A stretch of DNA of 64,000 nt, from contig NC_079147.1 of NCBI RefSeq assembly GCF_945859685.1, positions 129,884,788 to 129,948,787 of the forward strand, in the 5' to 3' direction. The stretch comes from Eupeodes corollae. Its lineage: Eukaryota > Arthropoda > Insecta > Diptera > Syrphidae. A program made the position numbers and the translations under genes. Below, piece after piece: positions 34,901 to 44,583 of the stretch (positions are counted from its first letter, which is position 1; each line of letters opens with the position of its first letter). Below the pieces are notes generated by a model. It did no database searches. It was not told where the DNA came from and saw nothing but the letters and a program-made list of their open reading frames with translations.

Positions 34901-37900
34901 AAAAAAAGGACCGAAGACATCTTATAAGTTTACATATCTACAAAAATTGAAGAATCGAGAGCGATTACTTACAAAGTTTAAACGACACCAAAAGTAAGAA
35001 CTAAATAATATAAATTTCTTCAATGAATTTCTATTTGTCGTAAAAATGTAGCACAAAGAATTTTAAATATCTCTTATTCTCTCAGGGTTATTTCGCTTGC
35101 TGCACTCCTTTTCCTTGATTTGTTTACTTTGTGGTCCTTTTGTTGTGTGGATATCGTTAATGTATTCCTCTATAAATTCTCTGGGGCGTCTGTTTGGCTG
35201 GATAATTCTATTTTTATTGCATTTTGAAGATATCTACCACGTAATTGCTATCAAGGGTTTTGGAATTTGCTTACAGAATACCCCAAGAATCCGACGTGAG
35301 CTGGATATGTCGAAGCATATAATGCATTTATCAGAAAGATTGGCTGCAGCTTTAGTAGCTTGAAGTATGGCAAATACTTCTGCTGTAAAGCCCGAGGCAA
35401 AGTCTGGGAGAATACCAATGCTTATAGTTGATCCGTTTTCATCAGTCACCGCATAAGATGTGGTGTCCGGAGCTTTAGAGCCATCGGTGAAGATAAATCT
35501 CCATCCGTCAGATCTTAAGTCAGAGGCGATATTAAATAAAGTTGACGATATGTGCTGTTTGCTGTTTTTAATTTTTTATATTTTGTTAGATCCAATATCA
35601 GCGATTCAGGATTGATGAACCATGGCGGGTAGCGTGGGGCGATGAGTCGTTCTCTTTTGGTTGGCAGATTGTTAAGCCTTGATTCTTTAAGAATTGTACC
35701 GATGGTGGATGGAATACGTTTAGTTAGTTTTTGATTCGTTGTTTTTCTGATGTCGTGTTTTGGTATTCTTAAAGTTAGTGCGTCTCTTCGTACTTCGATG
35801 CTGGGGAGGCCTGCTTCAGTGAGGATATTTTTGTTGCAGTTGTTGGTAAGGTGTTCATGCTTCTTCTAGCTGCTGTGTGGTAGATGAGTTTTATGTTTAA
35901 AGCATACTCTTGGCAGTGACCATATATAAACAGCCCATAATCAATTTTACTTCGAACTAAAGTTTTGGTTATGTTTTAAAGGGTGTTAATATGTAGATTG
36001 CTTTTATTTGTTGCTAAATATCTTATTATATTAGTTCGTGCAGCTAGGGATTTCTTAAGATCTAAACAATATTATTTCCAAGAATATTTACAGTTACATA
36101 TCAATCCTAAAATACTTAAGTTACTAACATTATTTGTCATAGTGCTGCTTATGTAAGGTTAGGTTGTTGACAATTATGTTTGCGACATACATGAAGCAGT
36201 TTACATTTTTTAATTAAAAATTTTGCACCTGGTTTTTTTGACCATTCAATTATATCTTCTAATGCGATTTGAAATAAACATTTACATTTATTTAGGTCAT
36301 TAGTTTTGCATAAAATATAAATATCATCTGCATAGCTGCAATGATCTAAAAGCTGAAAAGCTAAATATTGCGTTCATATCATCGAAGGCAATAAGAAACA
36401 GTATTACCGAGAGAGGTGATCCCTGGGGAATACCGTTATAAAGTGGGTAGCTGGAAGAGTAGACGTTATTGGTTTTTAATACAAATTTTAAGTTTGTTAA
36501 AAATGATTTTATATACGTATATTCTGCTTACAACACCCCACTTTATGTACTTATTTAATAATATAAAATAATATAATATGTGGACCTATACGATCGAAAG
36601 CTTTTTCGAAATCAAGAGATAGTATGAAAATATGTTTTTTGGTTAAAAGAGCATTTGAAATGGCATGGTCGATGTGAAGCAAAGCGTCAATGCAACCTCT
36701 TTGGGCCTTAAACGCAACTTGATCGAGGCTAATAATATTATTAGTTTCAGCGAAACACAACAAACTTTTTGAGCCAAGACCCCAGGCCAAGAATCTTAGC
36801 CATACATGAGATTAGTGAGATGGGTCTATAACCATTAACGTTGTTTATGTTTTTGTATGGTTTTAGCAGTGGAATTAGTGTAGCTTATTTCTAACAGTCT
36901 GGTTATAGCAGACGGGAGATTTTCCAACATGGGATATTATATCCCTTCTCTGCCTGTTTTTTTACCTTCAAGCTTGCTAAAACGACTTAGGAGTCTTAGA
37001 TTAGAAATTTCAGATAGTTTGAAGTTTGACTTAGAGTTTCCGTATTGGTCAGTTATGGTTCAGTACGTTAATTGTATGAATTTTTCTCTAGCTTAAAACA
37101 TCTTAATAAGATTCTGTTAATACAAATGTAATACAAAATAAAAAACATTTGAAAATTTGTACCGGGTGTCAATGGGAATCTGCAAGTGTGGATCTCTTTT
37201 TTTACTTGTTAAGCTTGGTTGCTTATTCATACAAGTATATTTAGTACCACATGTCATAATTAATACACAATGATTTTGAAAATGTATAGACTAGTCTGAT
37301 CATTTTTTTTTTAAATACACCATTAAATTTATTTTTAAAGCTGATTCGGGTGCAATCACCAGAAGGAATAAAAAGATTTGAAATTGGAATGGATACCACT
37401 ATAAAAGATCTTTACGAAACGATACAAAAATCGATGGGAATTGATGCAGAATTTGGTCTCTTTAAAGAACGAAACTTTACCAAAGAGGTTAGTATTTTTA
37501 ATAGTCTTTTTTATTTTAAATAAAGTGTTTTACTGTTCCAGTTAAGTTCCAATCTCTCACAAACAATTAGTTTATTCAATTTTAATCATGGTGACATGAT
37601 TTACCTGAAACCAATGGCTGGGACAACAAGGGTAGGTTCTAGAATACTGTAAAAAAAACTCAATTTAATTGTACAAATTAATAGAGATCCAGTACAAGCA
37701 CCCCGCCTCAAACTTTTAATGATGGAAACAATTCTAATGCAACATTAAATCCAAAAAAGAACGTCGAAATAAAAGAAGATGATGTTGATCTTACACTAGC
37801 TAAAGAAGATGGTAGAATACAACGTGGTCGCGACAGTAAATTGTAAGCCAAATTAATAATTATTAACAAGTAAGTAACTTTATGTTTAATTTTCAATAGA

Positions 37901-38916
37901 TGTCGCCATAATATGAATGGATGTTGTGTACACTGTTCTCCAATAGAACCATACGATGATACATACCTTAAAGAACAAAACATCAAACATTTGTCTTTTC
38001 ATTCATATATCAGAAAGCAGACGTCTGGGGTTGATCGCGGAAAATACATTACTATTGATGATATAAGTTGTAAAATAAAACCAGGTTGTAGGGAACATCC
38101 GCCTTGGCCTAAAGGAATCTGTTCAAAATGTCAGCCATCAGCTATTACTTTGAATAGGCAAATTTATCGTCATGTTGACAATGTAATGTTTGAAAACACA
38201 ACAATTGTAGAGCGTTTTCTTAATTATTGGCGTTCCACTGGCCATCAGAGAATGGGGTTTTTATATGGTATTTATGAATCTCACACTGATGTGCCCCTCG
38301 GTATAAGAGCAAAAGTAGCTGCTATTTACGAACCACCTCAAGAATCGACTAGGAACTCCATTAAGTTACTGAAGGATGAAAGTATGGAGGACGTTGATGC
38401 TGTTGCCAAAGCTTTGGGATTACAAAAAGTAATTATCTTTAAATAAAATAATAATGAAAAATCATAGTGACAATATGTGTTATTTAGATTGGTTGGATTT
38501 TTACTGATCTTATAGCCGAAGATCCTGCAGTTGGTACTGTAAAACATATTCGAGGCATTGAGACTCACTTTCTTACAGCACAAGAATGCATAATGGCTGG
38601 CCAGTTGCAGAATAATCATCCAAATCCTTGCAAATATTCGTCAAATGGTGTTTTTGGATCAAAGTTTATAACTATTTGTGTTACAGGTAATAAGATTGTA
38701 TGAAACCGCTTAAGTAAATGATGTTATAGTAATTAATTTTTTTGCCATAAAAAAGGTGATCATTCAAAACAAGTACACATGGAAGGCTACGCTGTTTCTG
38801 CCCAATGTATGGCTTTAGTAAGAGATGATTGTTTAGTACCAACTAAAGATGCACCCGAACTCGGATATATACGTGAATCTACAGATAAGCAGTATGTCCC
38901 TGACGTTTACTATAAG
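26442..38916 (+). CDS. Npl4: Npl4 homologue, 5' part of gene (7 exons, 436 codons)
   Basis: NPL4 pairs with UFD1 to recruit ubiquitinated substrates to the AAA ATPase p97/VCP for unfolding, as in ER-associated degradation and chromatin extraction. Exons here: 26442-26465 (candidate), 37341-37487, 37542-37631, 37685-37842, 37900-38428, 38488-38686 and 38756-38916. All introns are GT-AG and all phases agree. The reading gives an N-terminal ubiquitin-like domain (about residues 7-87), an acidic linker, the NPL4 zinc-finger domain (two Cys/His clusters) and most of the MPN-like NPL4 domain up to PDVYYK. The C-terminal region and any terminal NZF finger are not seen before the window end. The codons are intact, so this is a live host gene unlike its surroundings. 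Either the next intron exceeds 25 kb or I missed diverged exons. Confidence 0.9.
26466..27339. other. start of proposed Npl4 intron 1, no gene seen
   Basis: AT-rich with a T run near 26665. No conserved frame or repeat ends. Confidence 0.45.
27340..27801 (-). pseudogene. MADF-like domain remnant
   Basis: A 153-codon minus-strand frame contains QQVLQKCKFFRTNYKKEFKQ, followed by SEKRSAVDI and a hydrophobic-aromatic end with NAMQFLKN. The pattern K.K..R..Y.KE......S..... followed by a final helix with FL is that of MADF (Myb/SANT-like) DNA-binding domains. These are common in fly transcription factors and in PIF/Harbinger accessory proteins. The tryptophans usual for MADF are missing and the remaining sequence has no motif. 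I read it as a decayed transposon- or gene-derived copy. Confidence 0.3.
27880..28790 (-). repeat. diverged relative of the 1.8-3.3 kb repeat
   Basis: In minus orientation it contains CGACGTTTCAAGATTTTA, then GTCTGTGTGTACCTGTGT and a CGTACG/CGTTCGTAC run (28640-28690). This is the same order as 1862-1960. The far end (27915-27990) has a GTCAATCGACCGAATAG phrase. No protein frame. Confidence 0.45.
28919..28983. repeat. (TTA)n microsatellite
   Basis: About 65 bp of TTATTATTATTA with few interruptions. Confidence 0.9.
29215..30012 (-). pseudogene. Penelope-like element: RT end plus GIY-YIG endonuclease
   Basis: No long open frame exists, but conserved blocks follow each other on the minus strand. 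At about 30005-29880: HRYVDDTFAVV (YVDD catalytic box), a stop, then KTETEQVLEFINNRFHSIQF and THEKEDQ, matching the palm region of Penelope RT. At about 29465-29400: ISCTNCDKKYIGK, the Cys-x-x-Cys plus YIG core of the GIY-YIG nuclease. At about 29375-29220: VIAAHIYDPNNEDPH and LLKKANQTHKLDAYEL, its C-terminal end. Several frameshifts separate the blocks. The order RT then GIY-YIG is diagnostic of Penelope-like elements. It sits antisense in the proposed Npl4 intron 1. Confidence 0.8.
30053..30092 (+). repeat. inverted duplicate of part of the Penelope-like element
   Basis: AACAACAAATTTCACAGCAT in this stretch is the reverse complement, with few changes, of 29918-29950 in the RT part. The two copies stand head to head about 110 bp apart, with an ATATAT-rich spacer. 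Confidence 0.6.
30093..32726. other. intronic, no gene seen
   Basis: AT-rich. Short frames at 32349-32765 have no family resemblance. No repeat ends defined. Confidence 0.45.
32727..32823 (+). mobile_element. partial SINE
   Basis: GTACCCTTGGAG, GGGTTCAAGCCCTGCCTGTG, GGCATCTAAAG and CACGGGTACTGCCTCTTGCG follow the order of the SINE at 8520-8797, with a shortened tRNA-like head. Truncated after CTCTTGCGAGAATTTG. Confidence 0.75.
32824..33305. other. intronic; short direct repeat
   Basis: ACCAATGATAGCTATAATT occurs at about 33045-33063 and again at 33117-33135. Nothing else seen. Confidence 0.5.
33308..34240. mobile_element. possible inverted-repeat element
   Basis: TATGGGCATTTCCACAGTAT at 33308-33327 is matched in reverse at 34223-34240 (ATTCTGTGGAAATGCCTA). 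The 0.93-kb interior has no coding frame. The inverted repeat is short (about 18-20 bp), so this is a weak call. Confidence 0.35.
34244..35089. other. intronic, no gene seen
   Basis: The open frame at 34438-34722 has no recognisable domain and sits in AT-rich DNA. Confidence 0.4.
35090..36930 (-). pseudogene. I-clade LINE with RT and RNase H, 5' truncated
   Basis: Minus-strand blocks in order: a DQVAFKAQRGCIDALLHIDH and SLDFEKAFDRIG segment (36551-36790), GIPQGSPLS and FLIAFDDMN (about 36440-36360), a connecting region with YGLFIYGHC, and a C-terminal RNase H domain (35234-35520). The RNase H carries FTDGSK (first Asp), FTAEVFAILQATKA (Glu) and a CFDISSSRR block at the third site. RNase H downstream of RT is typical of the I group of LINEs. 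Stops and frameshifts are frequent. The endonuclease and ORF1 are absent, consistent with 5' truncation. Located antisense in proposed Npl4 intron 1. Confidence 0.8.
36980..37150 (+). mobile_element. 3' tail of a LINE related to the one at 54-56 kb
   Basis: CTTAGAGTTTCCGTATTGG, GTTATGG and TGAATTTTTCTCTAGCTT match the order CTTAGAGTGTCCGTATGGG, GTTATGG and TGAATTTTTGTCTAGCTTTA at 56320-56405. It is a heavily 5'-truncated insertion in plus orientation, ending in AAATAAAAAAC about 190 bp before Npl4 exon 2. Confidence 0.5.
37341..37487 (+). CDS. Npl4: Npl4 exon 2 (ubiquitin-like domain)
   Basis: 147 nt, phase 0 at both ends, acceptor TTTTTAAAG and donor GTTAGT. Encodes LIRVQSPEGIKRFEIG followed by a helix with DLYETIQKSMG and LFKERNF, the first half of the N-terminal ubiquitin-like fold that contacts p97. 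Confidence 0.9.
37542..37631 (+). CDS. Npl4: Npl4 exon 3 (ubiquitin-like domain, second half)
   Basis: 90 nt, phase 0, acceptor CTGTTCCAG and donor GTAGGT. Encodes LSSNLSQTISLFNFNHGDMI then YLKPMAG. The NHGD-(hydrophobic)-YL turn is the conserved end of the ubiquitin-like domain. Confidence 0.9.
37685..37842 (+). CDS. Npl4: Npl4 exon 4 (acidic linker)
   Basis: 158 nt, ends in phase 2, acceptor TTAATAG and donor GTAAGC. A Ser/Thr/Asn-rich linker, then EDDVDLTLAKEDGRIQRGRD, the conserved D-(x)-L.K.DG.I.R.RD lead-in to the zinc-finger domain. Confidence 0.9.
37900..38428 (+). CDS. Npl4: Npl4 exon 5 (zinc finger and start of MPN-like domain)
   Basis: 529 nt. Begins CRHNMNGCCVHC, includes HLSFHSYIRK, a second Cys/His group CREHPPW...CSKCQPSAITL, then the MPN-like domain with YRHVDNVMFEN, RMGFLYGIYE, DVPLGIRAKVAAIYEPPQ and ALGLQK. 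Each of these phrases is strongly conserved in NPL4. Donor GTAATT. The exon is intact. Confidence 0.95.
38488..38686 (+). CDS. Npl4: Npl4 exon 6 (MPN-like domain)
   Basis: 199 nt, acceptor GTTATTTAG and donor GTAATA, ends in phase 1. Encodes IGWIFTDLIAEDPAVGTVKH, THFLTAQECIMAGQLQNNHP and FGSKFITICVTG, the core of the NPL4 domain. Confidence 0.92.
38756..38916 (+). CDS. Npl4: Npl4 exon 7 (MPN-like domain)
   Basis: 161 nt, acceptor AAAAAAG and donor GTGAGC, ends in phase 0. Encodes QVHMEGYAVSAQCMALVRDD, CLVPTKDAPELGYIRES and YVPDVYYK. The next expected segment of the protein was not found downstream. Confidence 0.92.
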
Positions 38917-39699
38917 GTGAGCCGTTTTTAATATATTTATACATAACTCATAAACTGGTTTGAGGTTTAATACAATATTTATGAGCAAAAAAGTTATTAT
39001 TATATCGATATATTTCAATTTAGTCATATATTCATAAGTCGTTTTTTATTGGCAAATGAATAAGCTGCATCACAAAATTTAAAACGGAGAACATACATTC
39101 GGCAGTTAGAATCTTTTAGTGAAGATAGAGAAGTAAGGAAGTGCCAAAAGAAATAAATATTGGTGTGTTTTTTTTTTCTATTTTGTGCTCCCTCTGCACA
39201 GACTCTATTTATAATGTTCCGTAAACAATTTTATTCACTTTCACGTTAATTAAAAGCAATGTAATGATATAAAAAGCTAAAATATCAATTATAACTCCTT
39301 CCGTCTATATACATTTAAAAAAAAACATAGCAAATAACAAACTATGCGCTTTGCGTATTTTCTTTCTGAAATCATAAGAAAATGCGAAATTTGCACATTG
39401 GATAGCTTGTGTCGCTTCAAAAACATTTTATAAATAACTACAAGGTATTTAAAAAACACGATGAAAGAATCTTAAAATTTCAAAAACACAATATTTTCTC
39501 TCTGGTGAATTACTGTTTTCGTCAAAACACTCTTGACCAAAAGTTAGTAAATATGCTGAGACGTACTTTTTTTACTACTGCCACCAGCATTCCTGTTGGA
39601 GCATGCTGGTGTTGTTATCAGGTTATTAGCGATGGTATGAATAAGCTTACAATACTCCGATCTTGATCATTTCAAAATAACATTTCATACAGTCTTTGG
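38917..39699. other. start of Npl4 intron 7, no gene seen
   Basis: AT-rich; the 85-codon frame at 39409-39666 has no recognisable motif and no NPL4 resemblance. Confidence 0.45.
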
Positions 39700-40690
39700 T
39701 ATCTTGCGACCAACACGGTAAGGGAACAGAAACTTAATTAAAGTGAAAAACAAAATGAATAAATTTAAATAAAAAATTGTAAATTTTTAAATTTGTCTTT
39801 TAATTGGGAGAATAAAATAACTTTTTTATTAACTGGTGAACAAACCCATATCTGAAGCAGTCGAAAACGGGTTCCCTAAAAACAAACGAAGAGATGAATA
39901 ATAAAAAGGAGGACAAATGTTGAATGAATAGTGTAAAAACCAGTACAAGTAAAACCTGCAAAATAAAGGAAAAAAAGACAGACAGGTGATAAAATAAAAG
40001 AAAGATGGAATAACCTTTAAATCATCTGTAAAACATATGGTACTGCTGGACTAATATCTACAAATAAAATAAAAGGTAGATAGAAACAACTATAAACCAT
40101 CTGTTACACAAATGGAAGAAAATAAAGTCAACTATCAAATCATCTTTAAAGTATCAGTTGCTATACATTTTTCTTACAGATGTTAAAAATATTTGTAATT
40201 TCTAAGATAAAATGTACTGCTTAACAATATCTTATATTTATCTAATATAAAAGTAATAGCAAATGTCAACAGATAAATAAACAATAATAAAATAAATACA
40301 AAACTCCCTGGTAAATGAAATTCAAATAAACTACTACGGGAAATGTGACACTAAATATATTTATATATTATATCGACACCCACTTGTGCTCCAACAAATA
40401 ATAAATGAACAAAAGCCCACACAAAATCTAGAATTCAAATTCAATAATTAAACATTTTGCCACAGCTTCAATGTTTACAGAAGATGATATGAGAAAGACA
40501 TTTAACTCAGCACTTGTGTAAGAATCTAATCATACGCAGTCAAAATGCTGCGTTAGCAATAAAGTTTTTAGAAAGGGATCGATGTGTCTCAAATCTTTTG
40601 GTTTATAGTATATCGTGCCCAGCAACAGTCATTCGTGCGTACAATTTAACCCCCCCCCCCCCCCATCCGTAAGGGGTCTGAAGCTCTGAC
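39700..40690 (+). other. decayed LTR-element-like remnant
   Basis: No coding frame. The part 40378-40680 follows the same order of phrases as 11728-11920: CCCACTTGTG, CCCACACAAAATCT, GAATTCAAATTCAA, then a C-run and GTAAGGGGT. This suggests a second, older copy of the element at 6.6-13 kb. A 16-base C run lies near 40651-40666. Confidence 0.35.
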
Positions 40691-40820
40691 TTTGAATAAA
40701 ATATAATTAAAAAATAACAAAACGTCTTTTATTTATAGGTGCTCTCTTGCAGAGGCTCACGCAGTTGATTCGAATTTTAAAAACCCCTTAACAAAATTTA
40801 TATATCTATGCATATATGTA

Positions 40821-42425
40821 CAGTTGTGTTCATAAAAATAGCAGTGCTGGTCACATTTTATTAGATTGTCAATTATTTAAATAACGGAAATTCTTACAAA
40901 CAAAATACCATGTTACTCGCATCTAACGGTCTTTCGTTTTCATATTGGAGACTTTTAGCTTGAAGTTATACCCTACTTTTCCCGGTGAACACCCATTATT
41001 TCAAACTCTCTGGATATAGAGTGTTCATAAAAATAGCAGTGCTTTTGATTTTATAATTAAAAAGTGTTAAAAATTCAATTTTTTTTATTTTTCGTTAAGT
41101 GAATATTTTACTATATAAAGTTTTAAGTATTTTAAACATACTAGCATATAAAAAAATTAATAAATAATAGCTCAAAAATAAACAATCAAAGACGGTCAAG
41201 ACACTGCACTAAACAAATTCGAAAACTTATTAGAAAACTGCATTGGGAGGGAAAATGTACCAAAATATTCAGGACATCCCAGGCTGCTCACCAAAAATGG
41301 TCAGTAACGCCTTAAAATGGCAAAATAAACCGAAAACGCTAGGCTGAAAAAGGATGACTACTGAAAGAACTGACAAAAAAATATTCAGATAGCAAAACAG
41401 AACCCGTTCATAGGCTCTAGGAAAATAAGAAATTCACTTCAACTGTCTGTTAACGCTGTCACAATACGAAGACGTCTTTTATAAGCGAAGTTACCAGCCC
41501 AAAGTCCACGCAAGGTACCATTCTTGACGAAACGGCATGTAGCCAGGAGAATGGAGTTTTTTAAAGCGCATAGAGATTAGGCAAAAGAGAAATGGAGGAA
41601 TGTTCTGTTTAGCGATGAAAGCAAAGTCGTCCTTTTTGGGGTCCAACGATCGTCGGGAATACGTGACAAGACCCTAAAATGTAGAAATCGATCCACGGTA
41701 CACTATAAAAACAGTAAGGCATGGTGGAGGAAAAATTATGATATGGGCTTGCTTTTAATACTACGGGGTGGAGCCTATTTATGCAACCGACTATGTGAAA
41801 ATTCTCGAGGAGGTTATGTTACCCTATGCTGAAGACGAAATGCCGTTGGTTTGGGTATACCAACACGATTATGACCCAAAGCATACGTCAAAAAATGCAA
41901 AATCATGTCTTGCGCAGAAGAAATTATCCGTTATGGAGTGGCCTACTCAATCCCCCGACCTTAACCCCATCGAAAATTTGGGGGGGGGGGGGGATGTTAA
42001 GAACGCAATTCGTAAAGCAAAATCAAAGAATTCGAAAGAATTGTGAGAAGCAGTGCGTGTTTCGTGGAATTGATGCCACGTAGATGCGAAGCATCATAAA
42101 AAACAATGGTTATGCAACATAGTACTAATTGTAAGCTAACATTATTTGTATACTTTTATATAACTTATTACAGTTTTTCTTACTTCTTACGTAATAGATC
42201 CAGTACTTTGTCATGCACTGCTATTTTTATGAGCAGCCATATATTTTAAAACGGTTTTTACTGTGACAAAGCTAACGGTAAAAAATCGATGATATTTATT
42301 TTCTGTTTTTATAAATAAAATATTTTAGCTTGTTATTAGAAATTTTATGAAATATATTATAACGTTGATATTGAAGGCCTTTTTGTTTTATTTGGAGAGC
42401 ACTGCTATTTTTATGAACACAACTG
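40821..42425 (+). mobile_element. Tc1-like transposon with IR/DR ends
   Basis: Outer inverted repeats CAGTTGTGTTCATAAAAATA(GCAGTGCT) at 40821-40848 and the exact reverse at 42398-42425 are flanked by TA on both sides (40819-40820; 42426-42427), the Tc1/mariner target duplication. A second, inner copy of the same motif lies at 41021-41043 and, reversed, at 42214-42234. Each end thus carries two direct repeats about 195-200 bp apart. The transposase inside is broken. Length 1.6 kb, the usual size for this group. Confidence 0.9.
41210..42085 (+). pseudogene. Tc1-like transposase, broken
   Basis: Plus-strand blocks: a degraded N-terminal DNA-binding region (41210-41480), then NVLFSDESKVVLFG (first Asp), KAWWRK (a shifted GGG.IM.W region), YYGVEPIYATDYVKILEEVM, VYQHDYDPKHTS (second Asp) and EWPTQSPDLNPIEN (Glu). 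This is the DD34E triad of Tc1-like transposases. All three catalytic residues are still encoded, but two or more frame changes, stops and a 15-base G run (about 41980-41994) after NPIEN disrupt the frame. Confidence 0.88.
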
Positions 42426-42444
42426 TATGTACAATGTACATGTA

Positions 42445-43463
42445 CAGTTCTCTTCACTTAGAGGCATACATTTTTTTACATACAGTTAATTTTTTATAAT
42501 TGCGTGCAAGAATCATCAAGCTATTGCATTAATTAGAAAGCTTATTAAGTTCTCAACAAAATTTTAGTTAGTGTAAATTAACGGTACATTTTTCTATTTC
42601 CTGCCAGTATTTTAAGAAAAAGTGCATTTTTTGTTCATATGATTAGACGCACCTGTAAAATGGTAGTAAAAATAAAGTAAAGTTTACGCGTGAACCATAC
42701 CCAAACATTTTCATTTATATTGAGGTCAGGTGATTAAGGTGGCTATGACAACAATTCCACGGCGGCAAGAAAGGTTTGAAAAAAAACGAGCGTTGTGGAT
42801 TGGCGCATTATCTTGTTGAAAAATCTAGGGTATAGGTCCGAACATAGCGGGGAAGGCTGATTCAAAAAGAGCTTTGTAGGAAATTTCCGTTATTTTGTTG
42901 GTAACGGACACCAAATTGAACTTTCCGTAGTACGAAATGTCTCCCCAAACCATTCCTCTAACTTCCCTCGAATGGTAATATGTCAAAAACTTTTTCTCTT
43001 TTTTTACATCATATGACAAAAAAAACGACATTTCGCGAATTCAGCACTCTTCCAAGGCAGCACTCTACGTGGTCACTTCGAACTATTTTTTTGGCAATAC
43101 TTCTCATAGAAAACCCTTCGGAATGGAACACGTCAATTTTTCCTTTTCCTTCCGCGGTTAAAACTTTATTTTCCCCATTTTCTATTAAAAATAATATTAA
43201 ATACTCTAAAATACTTAAACTTTGAAGCTAACTCAAATCCACGTAACAAATCGCAAAAAATTAACCAATTGTGCGTCTAATCATGTGAATAAAAAAACTG
43301 CCCTTTTTATTACAACACTCACCTACCATTTGTTGGTGTTTTTTTTTTGTTTGAGAACTTAATAAGCCTTCTTATAAATACAATTGCTTGATAATTCTTG
43401 CACACACTTAAAAAAATCAAATTTATGTAAAAAAAAAATGTGTTCGTCTAATCAAGTGAACTT
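42445..43463 (-). mobile_element. second Tc1-like transposon, shortened, minus strand
   Basis: Begins 18 bp after the first Tc1-like element. Candidate outer ends are TA-CAGTTCTCTTCACTTAG (42445) and TCAAGTGAACTT-TA (to 43463); they match only partly. A better inner pair is TTCATATGATTAGACGCAC (42633-42651) and GTGCGTCTAATCATGTGAA (43270-43288). On the minus strand, VRGMVWGDISYYGKFNL (about 42950) is followed by IFQQDNAPIHNARFF and SPDLNINENVW: the second Asp and the Glu of a DD34E transposase. The N-terminal part with the first Asp is missing, so it is internally deleted and inactive. Confidence 0.75.
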
Positions 43464-43465
43464 TA

Positions 43466-44280
43466 TATCTACAATCAATTAAATCTTATCAAGCAAACTA
43501 GTAGCTTACATAGATATTAAGATGATATTTTAGATGTATCTTCAGAATGCTTTAAGCGCGAGTTATACAAAACAGAGACGACGTACAATGCCGGACAAAA
43601 CAATAGGACTTCATATCATTGGGTTAAATTTGAAATAATCTTACTAAGTTAGCTTAGGTTACCTTATGTCCTCAGTTAAAAACATGGGTAAAAGTTGGAT
43701 AACCCGATGTCACCGACCAATATATACAAAGTCTTATTATATTTGATTAATATTACAATTTATTTTAAAATAATAGAAAGACCTTTATTAAGTCACCCAA
43801 TTTTAGTTCTTCATTTTTAATACAAATTATTTAAAAAAAAAAAACAGTTCTTAAAACGTCAATCCTTTGGCATGTCACAACCTCGAAAACCAACAAATAA
43901 ATGACTGTCTATTAAACATTTTTATTTATTTGAGAAAACTTATTAATTTACTACAATCTGTGATGTATGTATATAGGTAAATATATATTACAACTTTTAT
44001 AATGCAGTGTTCTCCACTTTATTTAAAAAAAAAAATTGTGTTCAGTTTTATTCGGCAGTCTGTTTTGTGTTATTTAAATTTGAAATTCGTGCGAAATATC
44101 GCCGACTAAACGTCAAATCGCACTTTGAATTTTAATGTTGGTAATAAAGTTAGTTGCGGGTAGCACAATTTGACGGCAACCATAACTGTACCAGAGTTTG
44201 GGTTATGTTTGTTATCTATGCACGTGATAAGCCAGTCAACTTGTCAGTCCTATGATGAGTCGTAATTTTTTTGTTAATCT
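43466..44280. other. no gene seen
   Basis: AT-rich spacer with no conserved frame or repeat ends. Confidence 0.45.
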
Positions 44281-44583
44281 AAAGTTTATTTTTATTTTTA
44301 CATATTAGACTATGATTTGTTAAAATGTAGTTTTTTGATATTCGAAGTTACAAAAAAAAACATTAGTCCTGATTATAATCTCAAAATGTGTCTTTTTCGT
44401 CAGTCCGTTGGCGTCAGTTCTGTGTCAGGTACATATTTATTTTTAATTTTACATATTAGACTATGATTTGTTAAAATTAAGTTTTTGATATTCGAAATTA
44501 AAAAAAGAAAAACATTAGTCCTGATTATATTCTCAAAATTTGTCTTTTTCGTCAGTCCGTTGGCGTCAGTTCTGTGTCAGGTA
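44281..44583 (+). repeat. two-copy tandem repeat, period about 151 bp
   Basis: ACATATTAGACTATGATTTG, GATATTCGAA, AACATTAGTCCTGATTATA and CAGTCCGTTGGCGTCAGTTC occur in the same order in both copies (44281-44430 and 44432-44583), with a few substitutions and indels. Confidence 0.9.

Noticed and set aside
39409..39666. 85-codon frame after Npl4 exon 7 as the next Npl4 exon
   Set aside because: It does not resemble the expected continuation of the NPL4 domain, and no acceptor fits.
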